Shown here: positions 52,287-61,403 of the stretch, piece after piece
Layout: each line of letters starts with the position of its first letter
How positions within the stretch are numbered: the first letter of the stretch is position 1
From: Thermohalobaculum xanthum
Lineage (GTDB): Bacteria > Pseudomonadota > Alphaproteobacteria > Rhodobacterales > Rhodobacteraceae
DNA length: 64,000 nucleotides
Reading direction: 5' to 3'
NCBI RefSeq assembly: GCF_016623495.1
Contig: NZ_JAEHHL010000001.1
Span: 806,001 to 870,000 of the forward strand
The notes under the pieces: model-generated
What the model was told of the DNA's origin: nothing
The model's input: the letters and a program-made list of their open reading frames with translations, nothing else
Databases searched by the model: none
Program-made: the position numbers and the translations under genes

Positions 52287-52631
52287 ATGTTCGCGACCAA
52301 TCAAGGAGCACCTGGCGAGCCGCCTCGGGAGATGACACCCGAGGAGATGGCCGAGCGCGTCGAGGAAGCATCGACGATGCTCAAGGCCATGAGCCATTCT
52401 GGCCGGCTGATGATCCTTTGCTTCCTCGCCGAGGGCGAGAAATCCGTCACCGAACTCGAGGAGCTCCTGCACTGGGAGCAGGCAGCCGTCAGCCAGCAGC
52501 TTGCGCGGCTTCGGCTGCAGGGGCTCGTCGCCAATCGCCGCGAAGGCAAGGCGATCTACTATTCGCTGACCGATCCGCGCGCGCGCCAGATCCTCGATAC
52601 TCTGCACGAGATCTTCTGCGCGCCGAAGTGA
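52287..52631 (+). CDS. soxR: ArsR-family sulfur-responsive repressor SoxR
   Basis: 114 residues, winged helix ArsR/SmtB type: SHSGRLMILCFLAEGEKS, LLHWEQAAVSQQLARLRLQG (recognition helix) and AIYYSLTDPRARQILDTL. Two cysteines, Cys45 and Cys111 (in FCAPK), sit where BigR, SqrR and SoxR repressors have the pair that forms a tetrasulfide or disulfide with persulfide and releases DNA. GGAG is 7 bases before the ATG. Expected targets are the soxV-soxS and soxW-soxX gaps. Confidence 0.93.
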   Translation: MFATNQGAPGEPPREMTPEEMAERVEEASTMLKAMSHSGRLMILCFLAEGEKSVTELEELLHWEQAAVSQQLARLRLQGLVANRREGKAIYYSLTDPRARQILDTLHEIFCAPK

Positions 52632-52866
52632 CGGCTCCCGGCCTCATTCCGGCGCGCGACCACGGCATCACCCGACAGCCCTCCTGAGACGGCAGGCCGC
52701 GTTGGCAGCGCGGCATGGCGAGGTCTTCCCGCTTGCCCAAAGCTGACCTCGGCTTCAAGATCGCGGCGATCCGCATTCTCGCCTAATCGCCGTCACCACC
52801 GATTGCGCCCGAGGGTCTCGAACGGGCTCTCGGAATTCTCGAGGCGGCCATTCTGGAGGAACAGGA

Positions 52867-53706
52867 ATGAGCGCCTCCGCGCTTGCGCTGGTGCTGGCCG
52901 CGGCCTTCATGCACGCGACCTGGAACGCGCTGGTCAAGGGCGCGACTGACCGGGCCGCGGTGCTGACGGGCGTGTCGCTTGCCAACGTCATCGTTGGCGC
53001 CGCGCTGGTGGTCATGGCCCCCCTGCCCGCGATGGCCAGCTGGCCCTCGCTCGCGGTCTCGACCGTGGTTCACTACGCCTACTACCTGTTGCTGTTCCAT
53101 TCCTACCGGCTGGGAGACCTGAGCCAGGTCTACCCGATCTCTCGCGGTATCGCGCCGGCGCTGGTGGCGGTTTCGGCACTGGTGCTGATTGGCGAGGATC
53201 TCTCGCCGGGCGGCTGGGCGGGCGTGGCTGCGGTCTCGGCCGGGATCGGCCTGCTGGCGGTGCAGAAAGGCGCGGTCAACGCGCCGCGCGGCAGCGTCGC
53301 ATTCGCGCTCACGCTGGGTGTCTGCATCGCAGTCTATTCGACTGCCGACGGCATCGGTGTGCGCCTGTCGGAAAGCCCGCTGGGCTACATGGGCTGGCTG
53401 TTCCTGCTGGAGGCGCCAGTTCCGCTCGCGATCGCCTGGCACCGGCAGCGACGTGGCGGTCATGTGGACCGGCGCACACTGCTGCTGGGGCTTTTCGCGG
53501 GCGGCCTCTCGGTCGCGGCCTACGGCATCGTCCTCTACGTAAAGTCATTTGCGCCGCTGGGTGCGGTGTCGGCGGTGCGCGAGTCGAGCGTCGTGATCGC
53601 GGCGCTGATGGGTGTTCTCCTGTTTGGCGAACGACCGTGGAAGGGACGACTGATGGCCGCGGTCATCGTGGCGGGCGGGGTCATGGCCTTGGCGACGGCG
53701 TCATGA
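52867..53706 (+). CDS. EamA/DMT-family membrane transporter
   Basis: 279 residues with ten hydrophobic helices in two homologous halves (SALALVLAAAFMHATWNALVK at the N-terminus; VESPVGI-like turn replaced by SAVRESSVVIAALMGVLLFGE in the second half). Classical drug/metabolite transporter fold, in the inner membrane. GGAGG 8 bases before the ATG. The substrate cannot be told; adjacent genes are a GNAT on the opposite strand and soxR upstream. Confidence 0.87.
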   Translation: MSASALALVLAAAFMHATWNALVKGATDRAAVLTGVSLANVIVGAALVVMAPLPAMASWPSLAVSTVVHYAYYLLLFHSYRLGDLSQVYPISRGIAPALVAVSALVLIGEDLSPGGWAGVAAVSAGIGLLAVQKGAVNAPRGSVAFALTLGVCIAVYSTADGIGVRLSESPLGYMGWLFLLEAPVPLAIAWHRQRRGGHVDRRTLLLGLFAGGLSVAAYGIVLYVKSFAPLGAVSAVRESSVVIAALMGVLLFGERPWKGRLMAAVIVAGGVMALATAS

Positions 53707-53725
53707 GCGGCCTGCCTGCTGCCCG

Positions 53726-54211
53726 TCATGCCCGCTCGGCAAGCCCTGCATAGCCTGCGCCGTCGATCACGAAGACCTGCTCTCCCGCGTCCTCGGCAAA
53801 ACCCAGCCGGCGGTAGAAGCGGATGGCGCCGGGGTTGTCGACATGAGCCGACAGCTTCATGTAGCTCGCCTGCCAGCCTGCTGCGTCGCGAGCAACGGCG
53901 GCAAGGAGCTGCGGGCCGAGGCCGCCGCCGCGCGCCTCGTCCGCGACCCAAAGATCCTGCAGGTAAACACCGGGGCGGCCGCGCATGGTCGAGAATTCAG
54001 GGAAATACACCGCCACACCCATGGTCGTTGCCCCTTCCTCGGCGATCAGCGCGCGGAACAGCGGCTCGGCCTGAAAGCCGTGTCGCAGGTAGTCGGCCGG
54101 GCGTGCGCGAAACTTTTCAGGCGAGCCCAGATGAAGCGCGAGCCGAGCCAGTGCCGCATGGAGCCGGTCGGCATCCGCAGCCGTCGCCCTGCGGATGGTG
54201 TAGCCGGTCAT
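53726..54211 (-). CDS. GNAT family N-acetyltransferase
   Basis: 161 residues. Acetyl-CoA loop region VYLQDLWVADEARGGGLGPQLL (R/Q-G-x-G/A), then ASYMKLSAHVDNPGAIRFYRRLGF, typical of GNATs acting on small amines. The ATG at 54211 follows a G-rich ribosome site; the longer frame upstream is not supported. Convergent with the DMT gene. Substrate unknown. Confidence 0.88.
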   Translation of the reverse strand: MTGYTIRRATAADADRLHAALARLALHLGSPEKFRARPADYLRHGFQAEPLFRALIAEEGATTMGVAVYFPEFSTMRGRPGVYLQDLWVADEARGGGLGPQLLAAVARDAAGWQASYMKLSAHVDNPGAIRFYRRLGFAEDAGEQVFVIDGAGYAGLAERA

Positions 54212-54796
54212 CGTTCCCCCCCCTCGGAAATCCTCGGCCGCCGCGCGCAGATGGTCAGGGACCCGCGCGAGATGTCGCGGGACACCAGCCCCCCTGCAAC
54301 CCGCGCAGCCGCATCCTGCCTTGGTTGTCGCATCCGACCGCCTCCCTTCGTGACACATCGCCGAATTGCCCCAACCCGGGGGCTTCCACTCGAACCGTGC
54401 GCGATCACTGGGACGCCGTCGTGCCCGACGTCGAGCCGCGCTTTCGGGCGCAGGCTCGCCTGAGCGCGGAAACAAGGCAACCGTCGGAGGATGAGAAACG
54501 AGCCTCCGTGCGGCGGACAGACCACCATTGAGGGAAGGCTCTCGTCCCCGCCCAATGCGTTCACGGCAGGCTCGCCACCCACTGCATCACGGCCAGGTCG
54601 GTCGTCGAACCCGGTGGCGCGACCTCGCTCACCCGCAAGTGCGGTGATCCGAAAGGACCGCTCGCGGCCACCTCGACTATCCGAACGTATATGTCCGAGC
54701 GCGAAATCGCCTTATAGAATCTCAATTTTGCAGGGTAGAAATTGGAATTCGAGTGATGACCGCGTGATGATCGATGTGCGGGACGGAATGCACGGG
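54212..54796. other. Intergenic region, no gene seen
   Basis: About 585 bases between divergent genes. Overlapping open frames on both strands have poor composition. TATAGAAT at 54713-54720 may be part of a promoter for the downstream molybdopterin-fold gene, but no good -35 is seen. Confidence 0.45.
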
Positions 54797-55318
54797 ATGG
54801 TAGCTGTAAGCACTTTCACCAGATACTTCGCCGTCTGGTTGCTTGCCATCGGCTTCGGTGCCAATGCCTTCAGCGAGCCGCTGCGGGCTCCCGAAGGGTC
54901 CGTGTTGCTGACGGTCGAGGGCGCAATCTCGAATACCAATGCGGACGGCGCGGCGCGCTTCGATCGCGCGATGCTCGAGGCCCTGCCGGTGACCGAGTTC
55001 GAGACAACGACGATCTGGACCGAGGCAAAGCACCGGTTTACCGGCGTCGCACTTGGCGACGTCCTGGCGGCGGTGGGCGCGCGCGGGGATGCGATCAAGG
55101 CAGTGGCGCTGAACGACTACAGCATCACCATGCCATTGACGGAAGCCCGCGAAGATGGCCCGATCGTCGCTTATCTTATGGACGGCGAGGCAATGTCGTC
55201 GCGGGGCAAGGGGCCGCTGTGGATCATATTTCCATTCGACGATCGTCCCGAATTCAGGACCGAGCGAAGTTATTCTCTGAGCATCTGGCAACTCGCGCGG
55301 ATCATCGTGACCGAGTGA
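54797..55318 (+). CDS. Molybdopterin-fold periplasmic protein (SUOX/YedY-like domain), probable signal partner of the next kinase
   Basis: About 173 residues. A signal peptide (FAVWLLAIGFGANAFS) is followed by a small sulfite-oxidase-type fold: ITMPLTEAREDGPIVAYLMDGEAM, GKGPLWIIFPFDDRPEF, and SIWQLARIIV. Cys residues are absent, so the usual molybdenum-binding Cys is missing; it probably does not bind molybdopterin and may work as a ligand-sensing domain. The start is chosen at 54797 (GGACGGA about 9 bases upstream); 54767 and 54788 are also in frame. The stop is 43 bases from the start of a hybrid histidine kinase. Such gene pairs are seen in Rhodobacterales. Confidence 0.72.
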   Translation: MVAVSTFTRYFAVWLLAIGFGANAFSEPLRAPEGSVLLTVEGAISNTNADGAARFDRAMLEALPVTEFETTTIWTEAKHRFTGVALGDVLAAVGARGDAIKAVALNDYSITMPLTEAREDGPIVAYLMDGEAMSSRGKGPLWIIFPFDDRPEFRTERSYSLSIWQLARIIVTE

Positions 55319-55361
55319 TCGGCGGATAGCGCCATGATGCGGCCGGAAGCATAGGCGCACC

Positions 55362-57998
55362 ATGACCGCCTCGAGACTCCCGTCGCGGCTTTTCGTGACA
55401 TCGGCACTCGTGATGCTGGTGGCCGGCATCGCGGCGACGGTCGTGGCGCTTTCTGTCAGCCTGCTCTCGAAGGCCGAGGAGCTTCGCTCGGCACCACAGG
55501 ACAACATTCGCTGGACCCTGTCGCAGCTCGAAGTGGATCTCCTTCTCGCCGCCGTGGCCGCAAGCGAAGCGTCGGGGCCGGAGGGGCTGGACGCGTTCCG
55601 CCGGCGCTTCGACAACTTCTACAGCCGCTTCGACACGATCGCGAGCGGCCGCGTCTTCGCCGAAATTCGCGCGGAGCCGGAAGTCGAAGAAGACCTGGCC
55701 AAGATCAGGGGGTTCCTCGACAGCGCCCTGCCGATCGTGGATGGCTCTGATGAGGTTCTGGACGCTGGCGTCAGAAACCTTGGCCAGCAGCTCGATGCGC
55801 TTCGGGACACGGCGCGTGAGATCGCTCTCAAGAGCGTGGAGATCACGGCTGTGCTGTCCGACCAGCGCCGCGAAGAATTCCAGAGCCTGCTGGTCGAATC
55901 CGCAGCCGTCGCCTTCGTGCTGATCCTGCTGCTCGGTCTGATGCTGGCGGTTCTGGTCAAGCAGTACCGCGAGTCCATTCGGCGCGCCGACGCCCTCTCT
56001 CGGAGCCGCGAGCGTCTGACCGCGACGATCAACTCGTCGCTCGAAGCCATTGTCGTGGTCGACGCGGACGGCCGGATCATCGATTACAACCGGGCGGCCG
56101 AGGAGGTGTTCGGCTACCCGCGCGCCCAGGCGATTGGTGGCGAAATGGCGAAGCTGCTGATCCCCGAGCACATGCGGGCCGCGCATCGCGCGGGGATGCG
56201 CCGCTTTCTGACCACCGGCGAGAAGCGGGTGATCGATGCCGGCCGCGTCGAACTGACGGCACTCAGGGCGGACGGCTCGGAGTTCCCGGTCGAGCTTTCG
56301 ATCGGAAGCGTTTCCGATGCGTCGGGGCCGATCTATATCGCGTATCTGCGCGACATCACGCAGCGCCAGGCGGTCGAGCGCGAGTTGCGCGACGCACGCG
56401 ACCGCGCAATGAGCGCGGACCGCGCGAAGTCCGATTTCCTTGCGGTCATGAGCCACGAGATGCGTACGCCGCTCAACGGCGTTCTGGGCGTCCTCGACCT
56501 GCTGCGCGAAACGCAGCTCGACCAGCTGCAGGCCGATATGGTCCGCGTTGCGCTCACGTCGGGCGAGATCCTCCTCCGCCACATCGAGGACGTCCTCGAC
56601 ATTACCCGCATCGAATCGGGGCGGCTGGAATTCACCAGCGAGCCGCTCGACCTGGGCGCGATCGCGGCCGAGGTCGAGGCAATCAACAAGCCGCTGGCCA
56701 GTCTGCGGGGCAACCGCATCGAGACGTTGTGCGAGGTCCCGGCGGCTACGGTTGCCGGTGATCCGCACCGTCTCAGGCAGCTGCTGATGAACCTGGTCGG
56801 CAACGCCGCGAAGTTCACGCGCGACGGGCTGATCGAGGTCGGCATTCGGCCCGTCAGGCAAACCAAGCAAGGCACCGAGATCGAGATCTCGGTGTCAGAC
56901 ACCGGGCTCGGGATCCCGCACGAAGACCAGGCACGGATCTTCGAGGACTTCGTGACCCTCGACTCGCGCTACGACCGCGAGGCCTCGGGCTCGGGGCTGG
57001 GTCTCTCGATCTGCCGGCGCATCGTCGCGGCGATGGGCGGAGAGATCGGCGTCGAGAGCTCGGCCGGCAAAGGAAGCCGGTTCTGGATCCGCCTCGTCCT
57101 GCGCGGCGCGGCGACCGGCCTGGCCGCCGATACGCATCCGGTCGGCGTTCCGGAACCGAGCACCGCAAGGCCGCGACGGTTACGGATCCTGCTGGTCGAG
57201 GACAACGACATCAACCGGCTGCTGATGCGCGAAATGCTTGCATCAGCGGGTCACGAGGTCGTGGAGGCGACCGACGGCGCCAGCGGCATCGAGGCGGCAG
57301 CGACCGGGGAGTTCGACCTCTTGCTGATGGATGTCAGCATGCCCAAGCTCGACGGGGTCGAGGCGACGCGGATCATCCGCGCACTTGGCACGGCTGCTGC
57401 ACAGGTTCCAATCCTGGGAGTAACAGCGCACGCCCTGCCCAGCGAGCAGCGGCGTTTCGTTGAGGCGGGTATGAGCGCCGTAATGGTCAAACCCGTTCGA
57501 CGCTCGTCTTTTCTGAGCATTGTCGACAAGCTCTGCTCGGCGAACGCCAAACTGCCGGCGCCACTCGACGTCGGCAGCATCGACGACGACATGAACGAGG
57601 ACGACCCTATCGACGAGGAGACGCTCGGCGCCTTGCGCGCGGCACTCGGCGATTCCCGCGCCGACGCAGTGATTCATCGCTTCTTCCGGGAAGTCGCCGC
57701 ATCCCGCGCCGCAATTCGGCTGGCGGTCGAGCGCGAAGATCTGGACACGTTGCGCGATGAGGCGCACGCCCTCGCTGGCAGCGCCGCCATCCTGGGCGCC
57801 GCGCATCTTCATTCCGGGCTTGATCGGCTCGAAACCGCTTGCAAGACCGGCGACTTGGCCCGGGCCCTGATCTGCGCCGACGGCGTTGACACCCTTGCCG
57901 AGGAAGCCGTCTCCATCATCGCGGAATTTACCGAAATTGCGCGCCCCGAGGACGCATCGCGGCGTATAGCCGGGGGAGATCCGGCATCAGCGAACTGA
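55362..57998 (+). CDS. Hybrid sensor histidine kinase (TM-PAS-HisKA-HATPase-REC-Hpt)
   Basis: 878 residues. Two helices near residues 10-28 and 180-200 bracket a periplasmic sensor region. Then PAS (VVVDADGRIIDYNRAAEEVFGY), HisKA with His365 in VMSHEMRTPLNG, HATPase (NLVGNAAKFTRDG; SDTGLGIP; SGSGLGLSICR), a receiver domain with Asp657 in LLLMDVSMPK, and a C-terminal Hpt with His802 in EAHALAGSAA. It has the full four-step phosphorelay chain in one protein. It sits between the molybdopterin-fold gene and a LuxR-type regulator (58185), its likely partner. The signal is unknown. Confidence 0.94.
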   Translation: MTASRLPSRLFVTSALVMLVAGIAATVVALSVSLLSKAEELRSAPQDNIRWTLSQLEVDLLLAAVAASEASGPEGLDAFRRRFDNFYSRFDTIASGRVFAEIRAEPEVEEDLAKIRGFLDSALPIVDGSDEVLDAGVRNLGQQLDALRDTAREIALKSVEITAVLSDQRREEFQSLLVESAAVAFVLILLLGLMLAVLVKQYRESIRRADALSRSRERLTATINSSLEAIVVVDADGRIIDYNRAAEEVFGYPRAQAIGGEMAKLLIPEHMRAAHRAGMRRFLTTGEKRVIDAGRVELTALRADGSEFPVELSIGSVSDASGPIYIAYLRDITQRQAVERELRDARDRAMSADRAKSDFLAVMSHEMRTPLNGVLGVLDLLRETQLDQLQADMVRVALTSGEILLRHIEDVLDITRIESGRLEFTSEPLDLGAIAAEVEAINKPLASLRGNRIETLCEVPAATVAGDPHRLRQLLMNLVGNAAKFTRDGLIEVGIRPVRQTKQGTEIEISVSDTGLGIPHEDQARIFEDFVTLDSRYDREASGSGLGLSICRRIVAAMGGEIGVESSAGKGSRFWIRLVLRGAATGLAADTHPVGVPEPSTARPRRLRILLVEDNDINRLLMREMLASAGHEVVEATDGASGIEAAATGEFDLLLMDVSMPKLDGVEATRIIRALGTAAAQVPILGVTAHALPSEQRRFVEAGMSAVMVKPVRRSSFLSIVDKLCSANAKLPAPLDVGSIDDDMNEDDPIDEETLGALRAALGDSRADAVIHRFFREVAASRAAIRLAVEREDLDTLRDEAHALAGSAAILGAAHLHSGLDRLETACKTGDLARALICADGVDTLAEEAVSIIAEFTEIARPEDASRRIAGGDPASAN

Positions 57999-58184
57999 CC
58001 CCGCGCTGCTGCAGCGGTGCAGTGCTGCAAATGAGACGAAGGCTGCACGCCAGGCGAGGGGTTCGCGCAGGCCGGTGCAGCGATATCGGGCGCTGGCGCA
58101 AAGCAAATTGTATCGTCCAAGCGTTTACTTTATCCGAGGATGAAGCTCCGCATCCGAATGAATTATCGTTTCCGGGGGGGAAGC

Positions 58185-58799
58185 GTGAGAATCCTCATTG
58201 CTGACGATCACGAGCTGGTCCGCGACACGATCTCGGCCTTCCTCGCACGCGAGGACGATATCGAGGTGTCGTCGGCATCCGACTTCCCGAGCTCCATCGA
58301 GAAGATCGAGGGTGAGGGGCCGTTCGACCTGGTTCTGCTGGACTACATGATGCCCGGCATGAACGGCCTTGAGGGGTTGGCCACGGCGCTCTCCAAGAAC
58401 GGCGGAAAGGGTGTCGCGATGATTTCAGGAACGGCGAGCCGCGACATCGCCGAACAGGCGCTCGCCGCCGGCGCAGTCGGGTTTTTGCCGAAGACCATGG
58501 CGGCAAAGTCGCTCGTGAATGCGGTGCGCTTCATGGCTGCCGGTGAGCAATACGCGCCGCTCAACTTCATCACCGAGCGCGAGGAGGCGCAGGTGCACCC
58601 GTTGTCGGAAAAGCTTTCCGAGCGAGAGCAGCAGGTCCTCGAAGGCCTCGGCCGCGGCCTCTCGAACAAGGAGATTGCGCGCGAGCTTGAGCTCAAGGAG
58701 GTGACGGTAAAGCTCCACGTGAAGACGCTCTGTCGAAAGCTCGACGCTCGGAACCGGACACATGCGGCCATGATCGGGCGCGATGCCGGTCTATGCTGA
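58185..58799 (+). CDS. NarL/LuxR-family response regulator
   Basis: 204 residues. Receiver with ILIADDHELVRD and the phosphoacceptor Asp53 in VLLDYMMPGMNG; C-terminal LuxR helix-turn-helix LSEREQQVLEGLGRGLSNKE, then IARELELKEVTVKLHVKTLC. The GTG at 58185 has a GGGGGG ribosome site 5 bases upstream and begins exactly at the receiver; a longer ATG version (58140) adds a basic tail. It follows the hybrid kinase by about 185 bases and is its likely output. Targets unknown. Confidence 0.92.
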   Translation: MRILIADDHELVRDTISAFLAREDDIEVSSASDFPSSIEKIEGEGPFDLVLLDYMMPGMNGLEGLATALSKNGGKGVAMISGTASRDIAEQALAAGAVGFLPKTMAAKSLVNAVRFMAAGEQYAPLNFITEREEAQVHPLSEKLSEREQQVLEGLGRGLSNKEIARELELKEVTVKLHVKTLCRKLDARNRTHAAMIGRDAGLC

Positions 58800-58990
58800 C
58801 CCGCCGGCGACGTAGCCGGCGCCCTATCGATTAGATCGACGCCCCGGAACCCGCATCGCGCCCTGCCCACGGATGCTCCACGCAGCGTGTGCATCACAGC
58901 ACCCGTCGGAACGACGATCCGGAAGTTACAAAGGTCTCATGAATGACGCGCAATCTCGGCGCGTTGATCGCCGCACGCGCAGCGTCGAGA

Positions 58991-59075
58991 TGGTGCCCGG
59001 AGTCGGACTCGAACCGACAAGCCTTGCGGCGGCGGATTTTGAGTCCGCTGCGTCTACCAATTTCGCCATCCGGGC
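58991..59075 (-). tRNA. tRNA-Leu (anticodon CAA, reads UUG)
   Basis: An 85-base gene with CCA encoded (58991-58993). Acceptor stem GCCCGGA pairs with TCCGGGC; the anticodon stem GCGGA/TCCGC holds loop CTCAAAA, giving CAA. It has the long variable arm expected of tRNA-Leu, and a TTCGAGTCC T-loop. Confidence 0.95.
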
Positions 59076-59150
59076 ACTCGGCGGCACTATAGGCGGGCGC
59101 GCGGACTGCGCAAGGCGAAAGCTGCAGCCACAACCCGTAGCCGGCTCGCC

Positions 59151-60035
59151 TCAGAGCCTGCCGGCCGCGAAGGTGTCGCACGAGTTCGGGTTGCCGCTTT
59201 CGAAGCCCGCACGGAACCACCGCACGCGCTGGGCGGACGTGCCGTGAGTGAAGCTGTCGGGCACGACCACGCCACCGGCGCGCCGTTGCAGGGCGTCGTC
59301 TCCGATACGGCTCGCGGCGCCCAGCGCCTCATCGATGTCGCCCGGCTCGAGGCTGCCAAAGCGTGCCTCGGCGTGGTGCGCCCAGACGCCCGACAGGCAA
59401 TCGGCCTGAAGCTCGAGCCGCACGGAAAGCTGGTTCGCCTCGGTCGTGCCGGCCGCGGCGCGCAGGCGGCTGACCTCGGGGAGGATGCCCAGCTCGTTCT
59501 GCACGTGATGCGCGACCTCATGCGCGATCACATAGGCGGCCGCGAAATCACCCTTCGCACCGAGTTCGCGCTCGAGAACCCGGAAGAAATCGAGGTCGAG
59601 ATAAGCCTTGCGGTCGCCGGGACAATAGAAGGGCCCGGTCGCCGCCGACGCGTAGCCGCAGGCCGAGCGGGTCTGACCATCGAACAAGACCAGATTCGGG
59701 GGCCGGTAGCGCAGATCCATGCCGGTGAAGATGCCGCTCCAGATCTCCTCGGTGTCGGCAAGCACGACGCCGACGAACTGCGCCCTCGGATCGTCCGACG
59801 GCGGAGGCGCAGCCGCGACCTCCTCTTGCGGTGCCACGATCGCGCCACCGGTAAGAAGAGGCGTAAGGTCGACGCCGAAATAGAGGCCGAGCAGCACCAC
59901 GGCAATCGCACCCAGGCCGCCCGCCCGCCCGCCGCCAACCCGCACCATGCGCGGCATGCGGCCACGGCCGGCACGCATCCCCGCGCCGCGTCGGTCCTCG
60001 ATGTTGCTGCTGGTTCTGCGTCCGCGCCACTTCAT
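59151..60035 (-). CDS. YpfJ-family neutral zinc metallopeptidase
   Basis: 294 residues. A basic N-terminus (KWRGRRTSSN) and one helix (AGGLGAIAVVLLGLYFGV) are followed by the zinc-peptidase domain: YVIAHEVAHHVQNELG (HExxH), SVRLELQADCLSGVWAHH with a further metal ligand, and CYASA-type CGYASAATGPFYCPGD. The C-terminal part has the SFTHGTSAQRVRWFRAGF segment common to the family. ATG at 60035 has GAGG 7 bases upstream. Function in cells is unknown; it acts at the membrane or periplasm. Confidence 0.9.
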   Translation of the reverse strand: MKWRGRRTSSNIEDRRGAGMRAGRGRMPRMVRVGGGRAGGLGAIAVVLLGLYFGVDLTPLLTGGAIVAPQEEVAAAPPPSDDPRAQFVGVVLADTEEIWSGIFTGMDLRYRPPNLVLFDGQTRSACGYASAATGPFYCPGDRKAYLDLDFFRVLERELGAKGDFAAAYVIAHEVAHHVQNELGILPEVSRLRAAAGTTEANQLSVRLELQADCLSGVWAHHAEARFGSLEPGDIDEALGAASRIGDDALQRRAGGVVVPDSFTHGTSAQRVRWFRAGFESGNPNSCDTFAAGRL

Positions 60036-60133
60036 CGCGTGTCCTCGCTTCGAGCCGGTGGCGGGCGCCGCTGGACAGCTGCGGCCACCACCTGTAATCG
60101 GCAGGCTCCGTTCCGTTCGCATCAGGCTGCCAC

Positions 60134-60715
60134 ATGCTCCGCCGAACTTACGACTGGATTCTTGCCCAGGCCCGGACGCCGCACGCGCTCTGGACCCTGG
60201 CCGTGATCAGCTTCGTCGAAAGCTCGGTCTTCCCGATCCCGCCCGACGTGTTGCTGATCCCGATGATCCTGGCAGCGCCGCACCGCGCCTGGCTGATTGC
60301 CGGCGTGTGCACGCTGGCCTCGGTCGCAGGCGGCATGGCCGGGTATGCGATCGGCTATTTCCTGTTCGAGCAGGTGGGCGAGCCAATCCTTGGCTTCTAC
60401 GGCTACACCGAGAAATTCGACGTGTTTCGCCAGAGCTACAACGAATGGGGCGCCTGGGCCGTGCTGATCGCGGGGGTCACCCCGTTTCCCTACAAGGTCA
60501 TCACCATCCTGTCCGGCGTCACCGCGCTCGACATCTGGGTGTTCACCGTGGCATCGCTGATCGCACGGGCGCTTCGGTTCTTCCTGATCGCCGCGCTGCT
60601 GTGGAAGTTCGGGCCGGCCGTGCGCGATTTCATCGAACGGCGGCTGGGCCTCGTCTTCACGGTGTCGATGGCGCTCCTTCTCGGGGGCTTCGTGGTTGCG
60701 AAGGTGCTGATATGA
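60134..60715 (+). CDS. YqaA-family (DedA/SNARE-associated) membrane protein
   Basis: 193 residues. ESSVFPIPPDVLLIPMI and AGGMAGYAIGYFLFEQ match the SNARE_assoc fold, with the GVTPFPYKVITILSG segment typical of the YqaA branch; the last helix is VSMALLLGGFVVAKVLI. These inner-membrane proteins are linked to lipid scrambling or transport and ion-gradient dependent envelope stability. It overlaps dsbB by 4 bases and so is coupled to it. Confidence 0.88.
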   Translation: MLRRTYDWILAQARTPHALWTLAVISFVESSVFPIPPDVLLIPMILAAPHRAWLIAGVCTLASVAGGMAGYAIGYFLFEQVGEPILGFYGYTEKFDVFRQSYNEWGAWAVLIAGVTPFPYKVITILSGVTALDIWVFTVASLIARALRFFLIAALLWKFGPAVRDFIERRLGLVFTVSMALLLGGFVVAKVLI

Positions 60716-61212
60716 TGACGGCGTATGGGCGCATCCTGCTGGCGGGCGCGGGCTCGGCTGCGCTCGTGCTCGGGGCCCTCGCGTTCCAGTTCCTCGGAGG
60801 TCTGCCCCCCTGCCCCATGTGCATCTGGCAGCGCTGGCCGCATGTTGTCGCCGTGATGATCGCCCTCCTCGCCGTGACGGTCCTGTGGCGTCAGCGCCGC
60901 TGGCTCGCGGCGCTCGGCGCTCTCACGATGCTGGTGTCGGCTGGGCTTGGCGCCTTTCACGCCGGCGTCGAATGGAACTGGTGGGAGGGGCCGACGACCT
61001 GCACCTCGGGCGATATCACCCAGCTCTCGGCGGACGAGTTGATGGCGCAGATTCTCGGCGCACCGCTGGTGCGCTGCGACGAGATCGTCTGGGAGTTCCT
61101 GGGCCTGACCATGGCCGGCTGGAACGCGATATTCTCGCTCGGCTTTGCCGCGCTCTGGGCGGGCTCGTTCCTCTGGTGGCGCATGCCCTTCGAGGGCGCG
61201 GCGCGGGATTGA
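60712..61212 (+). CDS. dsbB: Disulfide bond formation protein B
   Basis: 166 residues, four helices. First redox pair PCPMCIW; second pair in TTCTSGDITQL and VRCDEIV, together the four cysteines that pass electrons from DsbA to ubiquinone. The ATG at 60712 overlaps the yqaA stop. No DsbA gene is in this window. Confidence 0.92.
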   Translation: MMTAYGRILLAGAGSAALVLGALAFQFLGGLPPCPMCIWQRWPHVVAVMIALLAVTVLWRQRRWLAALGALTMLVSAGLGAFHAGVEWNWWEGPTTCTSGDITQLSADELMAQILGAPLVRCDEIVWEFLGLTMAGWNAIFSLGFAALWAGSFLWWRMPFEGAARD

Positions 61213-61403
61213 GTGCCGCTACCGCGACATCAGCTCTCCGGCCCGAGTTGATCCGGCCGATATAGCAGACCCCGCGTTCCATATGCCTATTGCTCGCTCT
61301 CGTAGCGCACTGACCCGCGCTTTGCGCCCGAGGTTTGACGCGGCGCAGTCGGAGCACCGCCGATGCTGTCTCGGCGTTGACCACCTGCACCGGAAGCGCC
61401 TCG

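Noticed and set aside
54208-54582. Minus-strand 124-residue frame upstream of the GNAT gene
   Set aside because: No ribosome site or family signal and Arg/Gly-rich composition.
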